The notes below the pieces were generated by a model. The model was not told the origin of the DNA. It saw only the letters and a list, made by a program, of their open reading frames with translations, and did not search any database. The position numbers and the translations under genes were made by a program. From the NCBI RefSeq assembly GCF_030272615.1, contig NC_081414.1, forward strand, positions 310,249,164 through 310,313,163: 64,000 nt of DNA. The letters run 5' to 3'. Shown here piece after piece: positions 22,132-32,823 of this stretch (positions within the stretch are counted from its first letter, which is position 1; the number at the start of each line of letters is the position of its first letter). This stretch comes from Cryptomeria japonica (lineage: Eukaryota; Streptophyta; Pinopsida; Cupressales; Cupressaceae).

Positions 22132-24043
22132 TTACTGATGCTGAAACTCAATCTCAGCAAGAGCTTCATTTTCCACAATTCCAAGCTTGTCTCGAAAATG
22201 CACAAATTTCACTTTCGCAAGAGGCTTGGTGAAAATGTCACTCGTTTGTTCCTCAATGCAAATGTATCTCAACTGAACAGCATTCCTTTGTACCATATCT
22301 CTGATATAGTGGTACTGAATCTCTACATGCTTCATTCTGTCATGAAATACTCAATTGACTAAAAGCTTCACACAGCTTTGGTTATCACAATGTATGATGG
22401 TAGGCTCCAATGATTGACCAAACAATCCTGCAAGGAGCTTACAAAGCCACACTACTTCGCGAGTTGCTACACATGTTGCAATGTATTCTGCCTTTGCAAT
22501 GCTCAGAGCTACTGAAGACTGCGTCCTGCTACACCACGACATCATAGCAGATCCCAAACTGAAGCAACAACCAGAAGTGCTCTTCCAATCAGTAACACTC
22601 CCTACCCAATCAGAATCAGAATATCCTTCAAGAATCAAGTCCATACTGGAAGAGTATTTCAAGCCATATCCAACTGTGCCACGCAAGTATCTCAAGATAT
22701 GCTTGACTGCAACTACATGTATCTGTCTAGGTTCACTCATGAACTGACTAAGTGCACTTACTGCATAACAAATATCTGGTCTAGTGTTGACTGGATACAT
22801 CAAGGACAATCAATTGCCTGTACATAGTAGGGTCCACAAGATCTGAACTAGCTGCAGCTTCCCTTAATTTCTTCAAGTTAGTTTCCATGGGTGTGGACAT
22901 AGATTTACAATCTGCCATTCCAAATCTCTTCAAGATATCGATGGTGTATTTTCCTTGACTTAGGATAATCCCATTGGACCTCTTTCACATCTCCAACCCT
23001 AGAAAGAAGTGCATAAGTCCTAAGTCCTTCATCTCAAATTCGGAAGTCAACTCCTCCTTACATCTATCAATGAGATGATCTTCTCCGGTAACAAATAGGT
23101 CATCAACATAAAGTACCAAGATCAACATATCACCATTGAATACCTTGAAGTAAAGGTTTAGATTAGCATCATTCTTGCAGAAACCCAAACCCACTAAGTA
23201 TATGTCAATTCTTTCATATCAAGCCCGAGGAGTCTATTTAAGACCATATAGGGCTTTCTTCAATTTACACACATGAGACTCTTTCCCATGAACCACGAAC
23301 CCCTCAGGTTGCTCGATGTAGACTTCTTCTTCAATCACGCCATTAAGAAAAGCAGTCTTCACATCCATCTGATGCAACTTCCATCCCTTAGCTGCTGCAA
23401 TAGCAATGATGGTTCTAATGGAAGTATAGCGAGCAACAGGGGCAAATGTTTCTTTGTAGTCTATTCCCTCTTGTTGAGAAAAGCCACGAGCCACAAATCC
23501 AGCCTTGTACTTTTCAATGCTGCCATCAACTGCATGTTTTATCTTGTACATCCACTTGGAAGATACAACAGACTTCCCTTTTGGTCTAGGCACAATATCC
23601 CACACATTGTTCTTGAGAATGGATTGATACTCCTCATCCATTGCATCTTTCCAAACTTGTTTTGCGGCTTCCTCTACACTAGAAGGTTCAGACTCAATAA
23701 GATTACACATTAATGCAACATAACCAGAAAATCTTTGTGGTCTTTTGCTTTCTCTGAATGTTCCTCTAGGAGCGGCAAACTGTTATGCTTCATGCATAGT
23801 GTTTCGCGCCCAAAGAGGTCTCTTTCGAGACACAACAATATCTCTGGGCACATCAGTGGGATCCAAGGGTTAAATTGGATCATTACTTATATCAGGTTCT
23901 ATAGTCTCCCTCTAAATCTCAGGAGCATGATCAACATCCATGTCTTGATCATTACTCATATCAGGTTCTATAGTCTCCCTCTGAATCTCAGGAGCATGAT
24001 CAACATCCATGTCTTGAGGAGTCTCATCATCTATCTCCATGCA
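22132..24043 (-). pseudogene. Copia element 1 reverse transcriptase and RNase H
   Basis: The RT blocks in order are W-D-I-V-P-R-P-K-G-K, S-K-W-M-Y-K-I-K, Y-K-A-G-F-V-A-R-G-F-S-Q, K-L-H-Q-M-D-V-K-T-A-F-L-N-G and Y-I-E-Q-P-E-G-F. K-K-A-L-Y-G-L-K then stops at 23234, and L-V-L-Y-V-D-D-L-F-V-T-G carries the intact YVDD site (about 23100). The RNase H part at 22809-22132 has Y-P-V-N-T-R-P-D-I-C-Y-A-V, L-E-G-Y-S-D-S-D-W-V-G, K-S-T-S-G and I-I-H-C-D-N-Q-S-C-V-K, and it ends in K-P-L-A-K-V-K-F-V-H-F-R. A small deletion near 22810 shifts the frame (Q-L-I then S-L-M-Y). Several W or Q codons have become stops. Role: RNA-directed DNA synthesis; dead in this copy. Confidence 0.93.
23881..24018. repeat. 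69-bp in-frame tandem duplication
   Basis: CATTACTTATATCAGGTTCT at 23881 recurs at 23950 as CATTACTCATATCAGGTTCT, a period of 69 bp (23 codons) over two copies. In the minus sense it doubles an acidic linker containing D-M-D-V-D-H-A-P-E-I-Q-R-E between integrase and RT. Copia element 2 has only one such unit (Q-D-I-N-V-D-T and K-I-Q-R-E-Q-V-E near 59660-59710). Confidence 0.85.
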
Positions 24044-25439
24044 TTAACCCTTTGATTTCCTTAATGCAACATCTTCCTCAAATGTCGCGTCCCTGCTAAC
24101 CTCTATTTGCTTATGTCCAGGAATGTAAATACAGTAGGCTTTGGAGGTTTCACTGTAGCCTACAAATATTCCTCTCTTGCCAGAAGGCTCCAACTTGGTT
24201 CTCTTGTCCTTGGGAATATGAACATACACAGGACAACGAAATATTCTCAGGTGGCTGATAGCAGGCTTGATACCTGAGAAGGCTTCTTCAGGAGTCATAT
24301 TTTGTAATATCCGATGGGGACATCTATTCTGAACATACACTGTTGTTCTAGAGGCTTCTGCCCATAGAAAAATCTGAAGGTCTTGATCATGTATCATAGC
24401 TTTTGCAACTTCAACTATAGATTTGTTCTTCCTTTCAGCAACCCCTTGTTGTTGGGGGTTGTAAGGAACACATAACTCCCTCTTGATTCCTGCCTCAATA
24501 CAAAAATCACGAAAGCTACCCAAGGTGTATTCACCTCCATTATCAGACCTTAGAATTTTAATTTTCTTTCCAGAGATATTTTCTACAAGAGCTTTAAACT
24601 CTTTAAACCTACCTAGGACTTCATCAGACCCTTTAGACCTTAAAAAATAAATCCAAGTCTTCCTAGAGTAGTCATCTATAAAAGTTACATAATACAAGCA
24701 TCCACTAAGGGATGGAATTGACATTGGACCACATAAATCTGAATGTACAAGATCTAGTATTTCCTTAGACCTACTTTCACTGCTATGAAAAGGACTTTTA
24801 ATATTTTTACCCATAGCACAACCTTTACAAGTACCATCATTTACATGAATAAGTTTAGGAATACCTTTTACCATCTTCTCCAAAGATGGAAGAGCCCTGA
24901 AGTGAAGATGTCCAAGTCTTTTGTGCCAGAGTTCGCTGGAACTGGAAGAATCGTGAATAAGAGCTTGAACTGGGAGAGTGGAGAGTTTGTATAAACTCTC
25001 ATGTCGATTTCCGATCACACAAGCAGTCTTGATGCTGGAGTTCTTAGGCCAAGCAAGAACTCTTCCTTCAGAAAATGCAATTTGATATCCCTTATCCTCC
25101 AAGGCTGAAATAGACACAAGATTCCTCTTGATCCCTGGTACGAACAATACATCACTTAGGTGTAGAGAAACTCCAGATTCAAGTTTTAGAGATGTAGCAC
25201 CAACTCGTCTTACAGCATAGCGAGCATCAACCCCAATAATGACTTGGAGATGTGACTCTTTCTCCACCAGATCAAATAGGTGCTCCGGATGACCGGTGAT
25301 ATGTCGAGAGGCTCCACTATCAATTAACCATGTATCACTGTCTGTAGAAACATTGCTTGATAATGCTGATATGAAAAGAAAACCATTGGAGTTATCTTCA
25401 TTCTCCTCTTGAGATGAGACTTCATTGATGTTTGCTCCT
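24044..25439 (-). pseudogene. Copia element 1 protease and integrase
   Basis: The protease has the site W-L-I-D-S-G-A-S-R-H-I-T-G (near 25320), intact. Integrase begins with L-W-H-K-R-L-G-H-L-H-F (about 24920) and C-K-G-C-A-M-G-K (HHCC zinc finger). Its core follows: D in L-V-H-S-D-L-C-G-P-M, D in L-R-S-D-N-G-G-E-Y, and E in G-V-A-E-R-K-N-K-S-I. The C-terminal K-R-G-I-F-V-G-Y-S-E-T-S-K-A-Y block is present. This stretch is open for about 460 codons, the longest undamaged coding run of the window, and ends at a TAA at 24044-24046 in the linker before RT. Integrase inserts the cDNA; protease matures the polyprotein. Confidence 0.94.
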
Positions 25440-26256
25440 TGATGATTAGGTCTTGTCAAACAATCCTTTTCAAAGTGGCCAAACTTGTCACACCTAAAAC
25501 ACTGGATGCGAGAGAGATCTGTCTTCCTCTTCCTAGAATCAAGTGCAGAATCTGATTTGAAATCTCTATTCTTTTTGAAGTTGCCCTTCTTCCAATACTT
25601 TTGTTTCATGGTAGATTGAGTGGCAAGAACATGTGTATCTTCATTTTGAGAAATCTTGACGATTCCTCTGGCAGTCAATCTTGATTCTTCTTGAATACAA
25701 TCTGCATAGAGTTGATCAAACTTTGCACAGAGTCGATCAAACTTAGGTAATTTTGACCTTCCACTTATGCTTTGGATAAATGGCTCCCATGAATGAGGCA
25801 GACCATTCAAGGCTAGCATAACAAGGTCTTTATCTATCACTTGATCCCCAATTGCACATAGTTGATCTCTCAATTCTGAAATTTTCATGAAGTAGGTGAT
25901 GACTAAATCTCCTTTTGCCAATTCACTTGGTGGAGTTGTTGTCTCAAGGCAAGAGCCCTACTCACGTTGTTAATCTCATATAAACCCTCCAAGGTCTTGA
26001 ACATATCTCTTGCAGTTGTCATCTTGGAGATGAGAGGCACCAAGTGATCCCTCACGGAGTCGATTAATATCTTCTTTGCTTTGATTGCATTCTTCTTGAA
26101 TTGTAGTTTCTCCTCATGATCTTCAGGTTTGGATAAATCGTTTTCCTCTATGAAATGAAAATCATTTTCTTCAAGTGCAATGAGCACTCTAAACTTCCAT
26201 GAGGTGAAGTTAGATGCGTTTTCAAGCATATCTTCAACTTTAAGACCGTTCACCAT
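25440..26256 (-). pseudogene. Copia element 1 gag
   Basis: The frame starts M-V-N-G-L-K-V-E-D-M-L (26256), 90 nt after the primer site. It has the copia gag pattern N-F-T-S-W-K-F-R-V-L-I-A-L-E-E, then D-H-L-V-P-L-I-S-K-M-T-T-A-R-D-M-F-K-T-L-E-G-L-Y, and A-L-R-Q-Q-L-H-Q-V. A frameshift near 25910 moves it into the next frame, which continues with L-V-I-T-Y-F-M-K-I-S-E-L-R-D-Q-L and L-A-L-N-G-L-P-H-S-W. The nucleocapsid knuckle is complete: C-F-R-C-D-K-F-G-H-F-E-K-D-C (near 25460-25500). Gag forms the particle. Confidence 0.92.
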
Positions 26257-26346
26257 TTTTTAGACTTAAAGGTACTGCTCGACGGAGAGAGAGGAGAGAA
26301 TATTTAGAAGTTGTATAGAATCTGATCACAATCTTCTTTCACCGTG

Positions 26347-26358
26347 GCTCTAATACCA
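26347..26358 (-). other. Primer binding site of copia element 1
   Basis: The minus strand reads TGGTATTAGAGC immediately after the 5' LTR end, one mismatch from the plant initiator tRNA-Met complement TGGTATCAGAGC. Confidence 0.88.
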
Positions 26359-27036
26359 TGTTAAATTATAGTAATCAGATTAGATAAATTATAATTCACA
26401 CAATTGCACAGTTATTATCCTGGGAAAACCTCCCTCTTGAAGGTAGAAAAACCCAGCAACAAGGTATCTTAATTACTTTCAATAATATGACATTTGTCTT
26501 AACAATGAATTGCTTTACACTTTGAAGCAATATGACAAAAAAGGATTCACCCTAGACTGCAATAAGTAATACAATCTGCTGTAGAATTATGTACTGCAGT
26601 AACTATCACACAGATAATTATCGATCTGCAATGGAGGATAAATGATCTATTGTAAGTCGATCTGCTGGAGGAATGAATCGGACTGCTATATAATATATCG
26701 AACCTGCTGTGATCTGATGTGATTGTCTTCTTCGCCGTATATCCTTGAACATGACAAATGATCGAACTTTATATCGAACTGGGTGTGCATCCAAGCAATG
26801 CGACTTTCCAATAGTCGGGCTCTTTGCAAATCATCACGTCTCTTGGTTCATATCGGACATGATATAAAGAACACGACTTTTTGAAGGCGGCGGATTATTT
26901 AAGCAAACCATTTTATTAAAATACGAAACTCGAAAATATATAAAAGTCAGATATTAAATGTGTAAGGCCAAAGGCCCTTCACACATTTGATAGCAAATTC
27001 GGTTATTGAGGATTCGACCGAAGCTATTCATCAACA
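26359..27036 (-). repeat. 5' LTR of copia element 1
   Basis: On the plus strand it runs from TGTTAAATTATAG to GCTATTCATCAACA, with TG...CA ends in both senses. It matches 21087-21765 along its whole length with scattered substitutions. Confidence 0.92.
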
Positions 27037-27041
27037 AACAA
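27037..27041. repeat. Target-site duplication AACAA, right copy
   Basis: Exact match to 21082-21086. Confidence 0.88.
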
Positions 27042-28169
27042 TTCTAAACAATGTAGGGCCAAAATTAAACAAGACCATATAGTGTGAAGACAACCCCAAG
27101 GTTGTATGATTAGAACAGGTTGTATGGATGGAATGTGAGGCATACAGACCTACTGAGGCATACAGAATGTGAAAGCAACCGTACTAAAACTAGTTGTAGC
27201 CATACGGAATATTGTACCAAGTTGTGAATAAAAGTTGTACACGACAATGGAGGGGTCGTACGATGTTCTCACATGCTAAGAGGAAACCACCAGACCATAC
27301 AATGAGTGTGAGACTTGGGATCCGTACAATGTTTTGGAAGATTGTTCGTACTAACCCTTGCCCAGGTTGCACTCCTTCAAACTATATGGGGAATGACTGT
27401 CGTACACCAATCACACAGCAAATACCTCGAACTGTTCGTACACTCGTAGCTCCTTTTGGTCGTACCCAAAATCTCTAAAATAGCCATACAGAAAGAATGA
27501 TTGGAAGGGTTTGTACCAATGTTTGAGCAAGACACACAATGGAGAAAGCTTGTGCTTGGGATGATAATAAGGTCCACCAACAATAATTCATATAGTGCCA
27601 ATAAGGTAAAAAAATTGGTCGATCATTTCCTATATTTAATTTTTTAATTTCTAACTTAATATTATTGACCACCAATCTCCTTTTTATTCTACCCTCATAA
27701 TTTATAACAGTTTTTAATTTTTCTTCCCAATTGTTTTTTATCGTTGGCACTTCAATAATATCTTTCACTTTTGTCTTCATAATATTTTCTACCAATATAA
27801 TATTTTCTAATTTTAATACTTCAATAAAAAATTGCTTTCTCCATATTTTGCCCATAATTCGCCTTTTCACCTTTAGTTTCCTCACCCTTATCGGTCCGTA
27901 ATAATTTTTTCCTTTTAATTTTTTAATTTTTACTTTTTCCAAATTTCCCCTTCCTTGCCTAGCTAATATTTTTTGTTTTTTTATTTTTTCCAATCTCTTC
28001 ATCGTCAAATTTTATTTTTTCCCCTCTATTCCACTCTACTGGTCTGACTTTTACCTCAAAGGCATACCGCCACCAACAAGCGTTCGGCAATCGCTATAAC
28101 AAGCATCTTCACAAGTACCAATATATTCCAAATCAAAAAAATTGTCAAGCAAAGAGGTGGGCCCAATAC
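27042..28169. other. CGTAC/CCATAC-rich and AT-rich DNA without a gene
   Basis: From 27042 to about 27480 the words GTACC, CGTAC, CCATAC and GCATACAG recur often. The same words occur left of copia element 1 at 20930-21086, so that element landed inside one such stretch. From about 27600 to 28010 the plus strand is very T-rich; the long Lys-rich minus ORF there is a composition effect. No gene is supported. Confidence 0.5.
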
Positions 28170-28640
28170 TGTGATGTCCCCAATATATAATTAAATAATA
28201 AAATTAAAATACTTTATTGTGTGGCCCCAAATTTAATAATAAATCTTTCATGCCCTTTACTTAATTAGTCAAGTTTTATTTTGGTCATGTCGGCCCATTT
28301 GTAACCCTTCGTTCGGGAAATTTCCCGAAGCCCATATTTATGGCCGAGTCTGTCATTGTTGTAGGTATGTGTGAATTTGGTATTTTCTTTGTATGTGCGA
28401 ATTCCAATTGAAGTTCTGTTATCAGCCATTTCGGAGGTGGAAGATCCTCCCTACTTAGCATCCGCAATTTCGGTGGGAGTAACTCCTCACCCTACTCTGC
28501 TTTGCCCTCAGTCCAAGATTATTGTAATCTGAAGTGCTATCATTACTGAGTCTAAATTTCTACTTGCATGTCTAGTGTTCATTCTTAGCCAAATTGTGTT
28601 AATCTGATTATATGGTCTATCTGGCACTATGCATTATAAA
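28170..28640 (+). repeat. Possible LTR fragment (TGTGATGTCCCC start)
   Basis: TGTGATGTCCCC at 28170 resembles the LTR starts at 35901, 37057, 51423 and 52442 (TGTRATRTCCCC). The following DNA has no coding signal. It includes the perfect palindrome at 28312-28329 and the motif GGTGGAAGATCCTCCC/GGTGGGAGTAACTCCTCACC. The right end is not defined. Confidence 0.35.
28312..28329. repeat. Perfect 18-bp palindrome
   Basis: TTCGGGAAATTTCCCGAA is identical to its own reverse complement. It lies in the U3-like part of the possible LTR fragment and could form a hairpin or a dimeric protein site. Confidence 0.85.
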
Positions 28641-29590
28641 ATATTTGTGGAGTTGAACGCAGCCGAAGGAAAGTAGTTTCGGCGTCCAAATCAATTGCGC
28701 GGACGAAGGGCCTATACATACCGTACGGCTTGGCACCAACCTCACTATACGGCTTGGCACCCACCTTACCGTACAGTGTTGTACATACCATACAGCTTGG
28801 TACCAAGATCACCGTACGGCTTGGCACCAACCTCACAGTACGGTTGGCACAAACACCACCGTACACCCTTTTTGTGGTCTTCGCATCTTGCCGAGGGGGG
28901 GTTTGTGAGCTGAACGGTTCAAGTACATTACAAATACCTTTATAGCGTCCATCAATATATCGCCCTTCATACCATTGGTACCATGTCGCTTCCTCGCCAT
29001 TGATCCCCAGTGATCCTGCTAGGTTTGGGATGACTCGCGAGAGTGAGTTCGATGTTGGTAGAGGCAAGGGTTCTCTGCAAGTCTCCATGCAATATTTGAT
29101 GATATCCTAATTATGTGCATCCAACTCGCACACAAACTTGTCATCCGCCTTCACAATTACTTTTAAGCAAGGGCAATCCCCTACCCATATTCCTCCAAAT
29201 CAATCTCTTCTTCAAGGCCATCCATTAGTCCCACATTTTTTGTGGCTTGCTCCTTCATCTTTTTCTCAATTTCATCATTGTCATATGCCAAGTACGCTTG
29301 GCGCACACCTTTGTAAGGTGCTATCCATCTCCCGTAGCTAGCCATATGTCTCCATATTGCAAGTGTCGAAAAGGCATTCATTAAATGTTTGTGAATTTGT
29401 GACATAGCAATACCTTTGAAACGCTCTCTTTCCAATCTCTCCTCTCCCAGTTTCTCAACTTCAACCCAATCTTCTTATGGTGCAAATGGTTGTTTTGTAA
29501 TCACTAAGTCTTCTTCTAATGTCTCATCCCTTCCTACGATCCTGCCGGTGCATGTTTTATGACACACTGAACATAGAATAAAGATGCCCA
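28627..29590 (-). pseudogene. Gag-like coding relic of an LTR retroelement
   Basis: The minus strand, with one stop at about 29474 and a frameshift near 29150, reads G-R-I-V-G-R-D-E-T-L-E-E-D-L-V-I-T-K-Q and R-F-K-G-I-A-M-S-Q-I-H-K-H-L-M-N-A-F. It continues with A-Y-L-A-Y-D-N-D-E-I-E-K-K-M-K-E-Q, then G-I-N-G-E-E-A-T-W-Y-Q-W-Y-E-G-R-Y and G-I-C-N-V-L-E-P-F, and ends in the repeat region below. Position fits gag: just inside a minus-oriented LTR at 29560-30600. I cannot assign a specific domain. Confidence 0.45.
28715..28865. repeat. Short tandem repeat based on CCGTACGGCTTGGCACCAA
   Basis: About six imperfect copies of a 20-28 bp unit containing C(C/T)GTACGGCTTGGCACCAAC follow each other (for example at 28721, 28740, 28769, 28808 and 28832). 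The minus strand gives a K-P-Y/V-G-A type amino-acid repeat at the end of the gag-like frame. Confidence 0.75.
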
Positions 29591-30600
29591 AAAGACACTC
29601 TATCCTCTCTTGAATAAAATCACCGCGTATGTTAAGATTGCAAAGAAGATCATATGGCGATTCCAATGTTTTTACTGCGAACTAGCAACTTTAATGTTGG
29701 ATATAGCTCGTTTGGTGATGTTTGCTAGTAATCCAAGGGGGACTTGAGAATTGCCCAAAAGACACTCTATCCTCTCTTGAATAAAATCACCGCGTATGTT
29801 AAGATTGCAAAGAAGATCATATGGCGATTCCAATGTTTTTACTGCGAACTAGCAACTTTAATGTTGGATATAGCTCGTTTGGTGATGTTTGCTAGTAATC
29901 CAAGGGGGACTTGAGAATTTCATTCACAATGAAAACTTTCAACTTTATTTTTGGAATTTTCGATTTTGGACTTCAAAAAAAAAGGTAAAAAGGAAAAGGA
30001 TTCAAGAATTATGTATTGTTCCTAAGAAATTAAGAGACGGTGATGATTGGGTGAAACTAAACCACGCTTTGGTTCACCAACTTAAACAACTAAAAAAAGT
30101 GGGTGCAATCTTCAAGGGTTGTGCTTAGAATTTTCATACCATGAATAGTACCCATCAAAATGAACAATACTTATTCGAAGTTAGAAGTTAAACATCTACA
30201 AAATATGCTAAGGCTAACTTTGCACAATGAACAAAAATCATCTACTCATCAAAAGTATGAGCAATGATTTCACCAACCAATACTATCAAATCTTGCATTC
30301 ATTTAAAAACTTTTATAAAACAAATTCTATTCTATGTTGAAGAAAATATGAGACCATGCAACTACAAGATAACATTGAGATTCAAAACAATGCAAATGAA
30401 CTTTATTATCTTAATAGTCTTAAGCAACAATTTCACCAATCTCTCCCTTTGCAAATGAGAGAAGAGGGATTTATATAGAGTTTTGAAAATGAACAAAAGG
30501 CCCAGATCAAAGAGAGATCAACGGTCGAGATCAAAACACAAATACCCTAAATAGGGTTTACAATAGTACAGTTTGTCATGACTCATGCCAATAGTATAGT
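29560..30600 (-). repeat. LTR copy of the 'TATCCTCTCTTGA' family, minus orientation
   Basis: It shares with 35998-39680 and 39686-40985 the block A-ACTCTATCCTCTCTTGAA, the CAAGGGGGACTTGAGAA block (counterparts of ACAAGGGGACTTACG), the Lys/Gly-poor purine runs and a leader ending in TTATATAGAG (about 30470). It looks like a diverged member. The right end is vague and it contains the 167-bp duplication. Confidence 0.55.
29585..29918. repeat. Perfect 167-bp tandem duplication
   Basis: 29585-29751 (starting TGCCCAAAAGACACTC) is followed by an identical copy at 29752-29918. I find no difference between the two copies. The duplication is therefore very recent, or an assembly artefact. Confidence 0.95.
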
Positions 30601-32249
30601 TTCTTGTCAATAGTACTGTACCTCCAAAAATAGTATAGTTTCTTGTCAAGGAAGATACCACTACGAATCAAGGCAACTTGGAGAAGGCAAACTAGCATCA
30701 TAGAGGAAGGCTAAGAGCTTGAAAGTGTAGAGATAAAGAGTATCACAACAACAACACATTTGAGCTAAGTCAACAAGGAGATCCACACGTTGAGGTCTGG
30801 CTCAACATTCCAAGGGAAGCACATGCTTCACATTTCAACATTAAGGTCATCAACATGATAGAAGATACCTCAAAGATGCATGAAGAGGATACACATCACA
30901 TGCTTTCCAAAGGATCAAAGTCTACTTTTCAAGACAACATGTTCCAAGTCCAAGGCAAGGAATTTCAAGATCAAAGAAGGTTAAAAAAGGAAATACTTCA
31001 TGATTCAAAGGTTGAGATTGTGAATGCATTACAGGGATGAAAATTTGCAAGTTAGAGTAAAGAAGAGTGAACATGATCAAGGAAAGGAGATAGTTTCAGA
31101 AGAGGCTGATGTGGCATCCTATTCGCATTCACACCAATCAAGTTACTTCCACATCAGCAAGTCCAAGTTCAATGAACCCAATTCACCTCATGGTGGAGCA
31201 AATGACACATGGTGCCTCACCAAATACTATTTTATGTACCTAACCTATTCTCTCATTGGTTAGAAATCAAGATGGGCATGTGTCCAATTCATTGTAATAA
31301 TCTTATTGGCCAAAAGGAAGTTTGTTGTAGCAAACCCTAATTAGGGTTTCAATCTTGGCCATTGATTTGAGAATCAATCTAAGCCATTGAATTGTATTGA
31401 GAGCACTATAAAAGGCTCAAATCTCTCATTTGTAAAGGGTTAACAAGAGTAGAATAATAGTGGAGTAATAGATAATAGTTCATAGATAGCAATTAGAATA
31501 GAAGTTAGATTAGAAGGCAAAGATTGTTGCCAAAACTTTGTTGTAAAGAACATATGATTTCATTGAAGCTATGGTGAGTTTAATATGTTATTTCAACAAG
31601 TTGTGTAGTCTCTACTTCTCAATTCATTTTCATGTTGTTTAGATGAATGAAAGATCTTTGTGCATGAAAAATGATGAAATTCATATATCCATACCACTAG
31701 CAATTTGTTGATTGTAAGTTTGCCTTGTGTGGTCAACTGGAATCCTTAAATAAGCTTAACTTCAATTGCTATTTCCACTTTGATATGCATTGCCTTGATG
31801 GTATCCTTGTCGTTGATAGTGATTTGAACATCATATTGCTCTCCTTAGAAGATCGCACTAAACTTTGTGGAGTTGTTGCTTTGCATATCAAAGCAAGGGC
31901 TTAGTCGAGTTTCACCAAAGATTGTCCATCATTCCTACATTCTTAGGATTAGATTAGACTCCTTGAACCTTATGTCTTTTGCTCGTTTATTTCCAAGCAA
32001 GTAGTTAGAATCTAAGTTCCAGCAACATCCAAACCTTCAACATTGAAGTACTCAACGTAAGTCCCCTTGGAATATCAGCAATCATATCAATCAATTGAGC
32101 TATCTACACGTCAAGACCTGACTATAGAAACCTTGGAGTCATCTTGGTTGATCATTCAAATTAGCATCCACGAAGATTTTGATCAAGAGAGGATAGAATA
32201 CTATTGGTATTTTATTTTGTGTTTGAAGTGCATAAAAAACACATCAACA
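30600..32249 (+). repeat. LTR of the 'TATCCTCTCTTGA' family, plus orientation (copy L)
   Basis: This is the reverse complement of copy R (35998-39680). Shared blocks include CACCAATCA..ACTTCCACATCA (31130-31160), GATAGTTTCAGAAGAG (31089-31104), AACCCTAATTAGGGTTTC (31333-31350), CCATACCACTAGC and GATTGTAAGT (31690-31720), and CAAGAGAGGATAGAATA (32187-32205). A TATA box ACTATAAAAGGCTC lies near 31409-31422. It ends AAAACACATCAACA at 32249. The left end near 30600 is inferred from the length of copy R. It interrupts the integrase of the Tat/Athila-like element at 32250. Confidence 0.7.
31410..31418 (+). promoter_or_regulatory. TATA box of LTR copy L
   Basis: CTATAAAAGGCTC sits between the U3-like half and the R/U5 half. 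Copy R has the reverse complement GAGCCTTTTATA near 36860-36873. Confidence 0.65.
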
Positions 32250-32640
32250 CTACCCATTCCTGAACATCCGTGTGCAATGTTGGCCACCATAGTCCTACTA
32301 GTAAGACTTTGTGTGTCATAGCATTTGGTCCCATATGGCCGCAAGCCAAACCTTCATGCGCTTCTTTCAACACTCTAGGTATCTCCTCCTACATGACACA
32401 TCTCCGTAGCACTTGGCCAGGACCCATCTTGTATAGAAAACCATTTACGAGTTGGAAGGTATTTCTTTTGAGGGCAAATTTTCTCCTTTCATTTGGTGGC
32501 ATCTCCCTTGGAAAGGTAGAGGTGGATAGCTACTCCTCATTGCTTTCATACCATGGCAGCAATGCAACAATTTGGGATATATGGGCATCCAAAAAGTCCC
32601 TGTTCACATCATCTGGTGGCTCTCCTGACTTGATTCGTGA
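32250..32640 (-). pseudogene. Truncated integrase N-terminus (Tat/Athila-like)
   Basis: The minus strand reads L-P-T-R-K-W-F, V-L-R-R-C-V-M, E-I-P-R-V-L, then E-A-H-E-G-L-A-C-G-H-M-G, followed by L-L-V-G-L-W-W-P-T-L-H-T-D-V-Q-E-W-V. These are the two histidines of the HHCC zinc finger and the WW-P-T-L block that precedes its cysteines. The cysteines and the whole D-D-E core are missing because LTR copy L starts at 32249. Confidence 0.7.
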
Positions 32641-32823
32641 CAACTGATCAGCAATGACATGGCTCTTTCACAATCAGACAATGATTGTGAATGTAAATTC
32701 TTGCAATAAGAGCAAGCACCTACTCACCCATCCTTGAATGATTGGTTTGTTTAATAGGTAGATGAGGGCTTGATGGTCTACATAGAAAGTGAATGGCATC
32801 GCCAACAGGTAGTGACACAACTT

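Larger units (their letters stand above)
21087..27036 (-). mobile_element. Ty1/copia LTR retrotransposon 1, structurally complete but coding-dead
   Basis: Minus-strand element with 5' LTR 26359-27036, primer site 26347-26358, gag-protease-integrase-RT-RNase H in copia order, a 3' untranslated hairpin region 21821-22131, polypurine tract 21766-21773 and 3' LTR 21087-21765. AACAA flanks both ends. The two LTRs (679 and 678 bp) are nearly alike, but the polyprotein has a frameshift near 25910, another near 22810, and several stops (for example at 24044, 23879 and 23240). It is inserted in CGTAC-rich DNA, which continues on both sides (20930-21086 and 27042 onward). It belongs to the same lineage as the plus-strand element at 56431-62952. 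Confidence 0.94.

Noticed and set aside
24785-24994. Short ORFs on the strand opposite to the copia and gypsy genes
   Set aside because: They are shadows of clearly recognised integrase, RT and gag reading frames.
27475-28008. 177-codon Lys-rich minus-strand ORF
   Set aside because: It arises from T-rich plus-strand DNA; composition alone explains the Lys/Ile content and the open frame.
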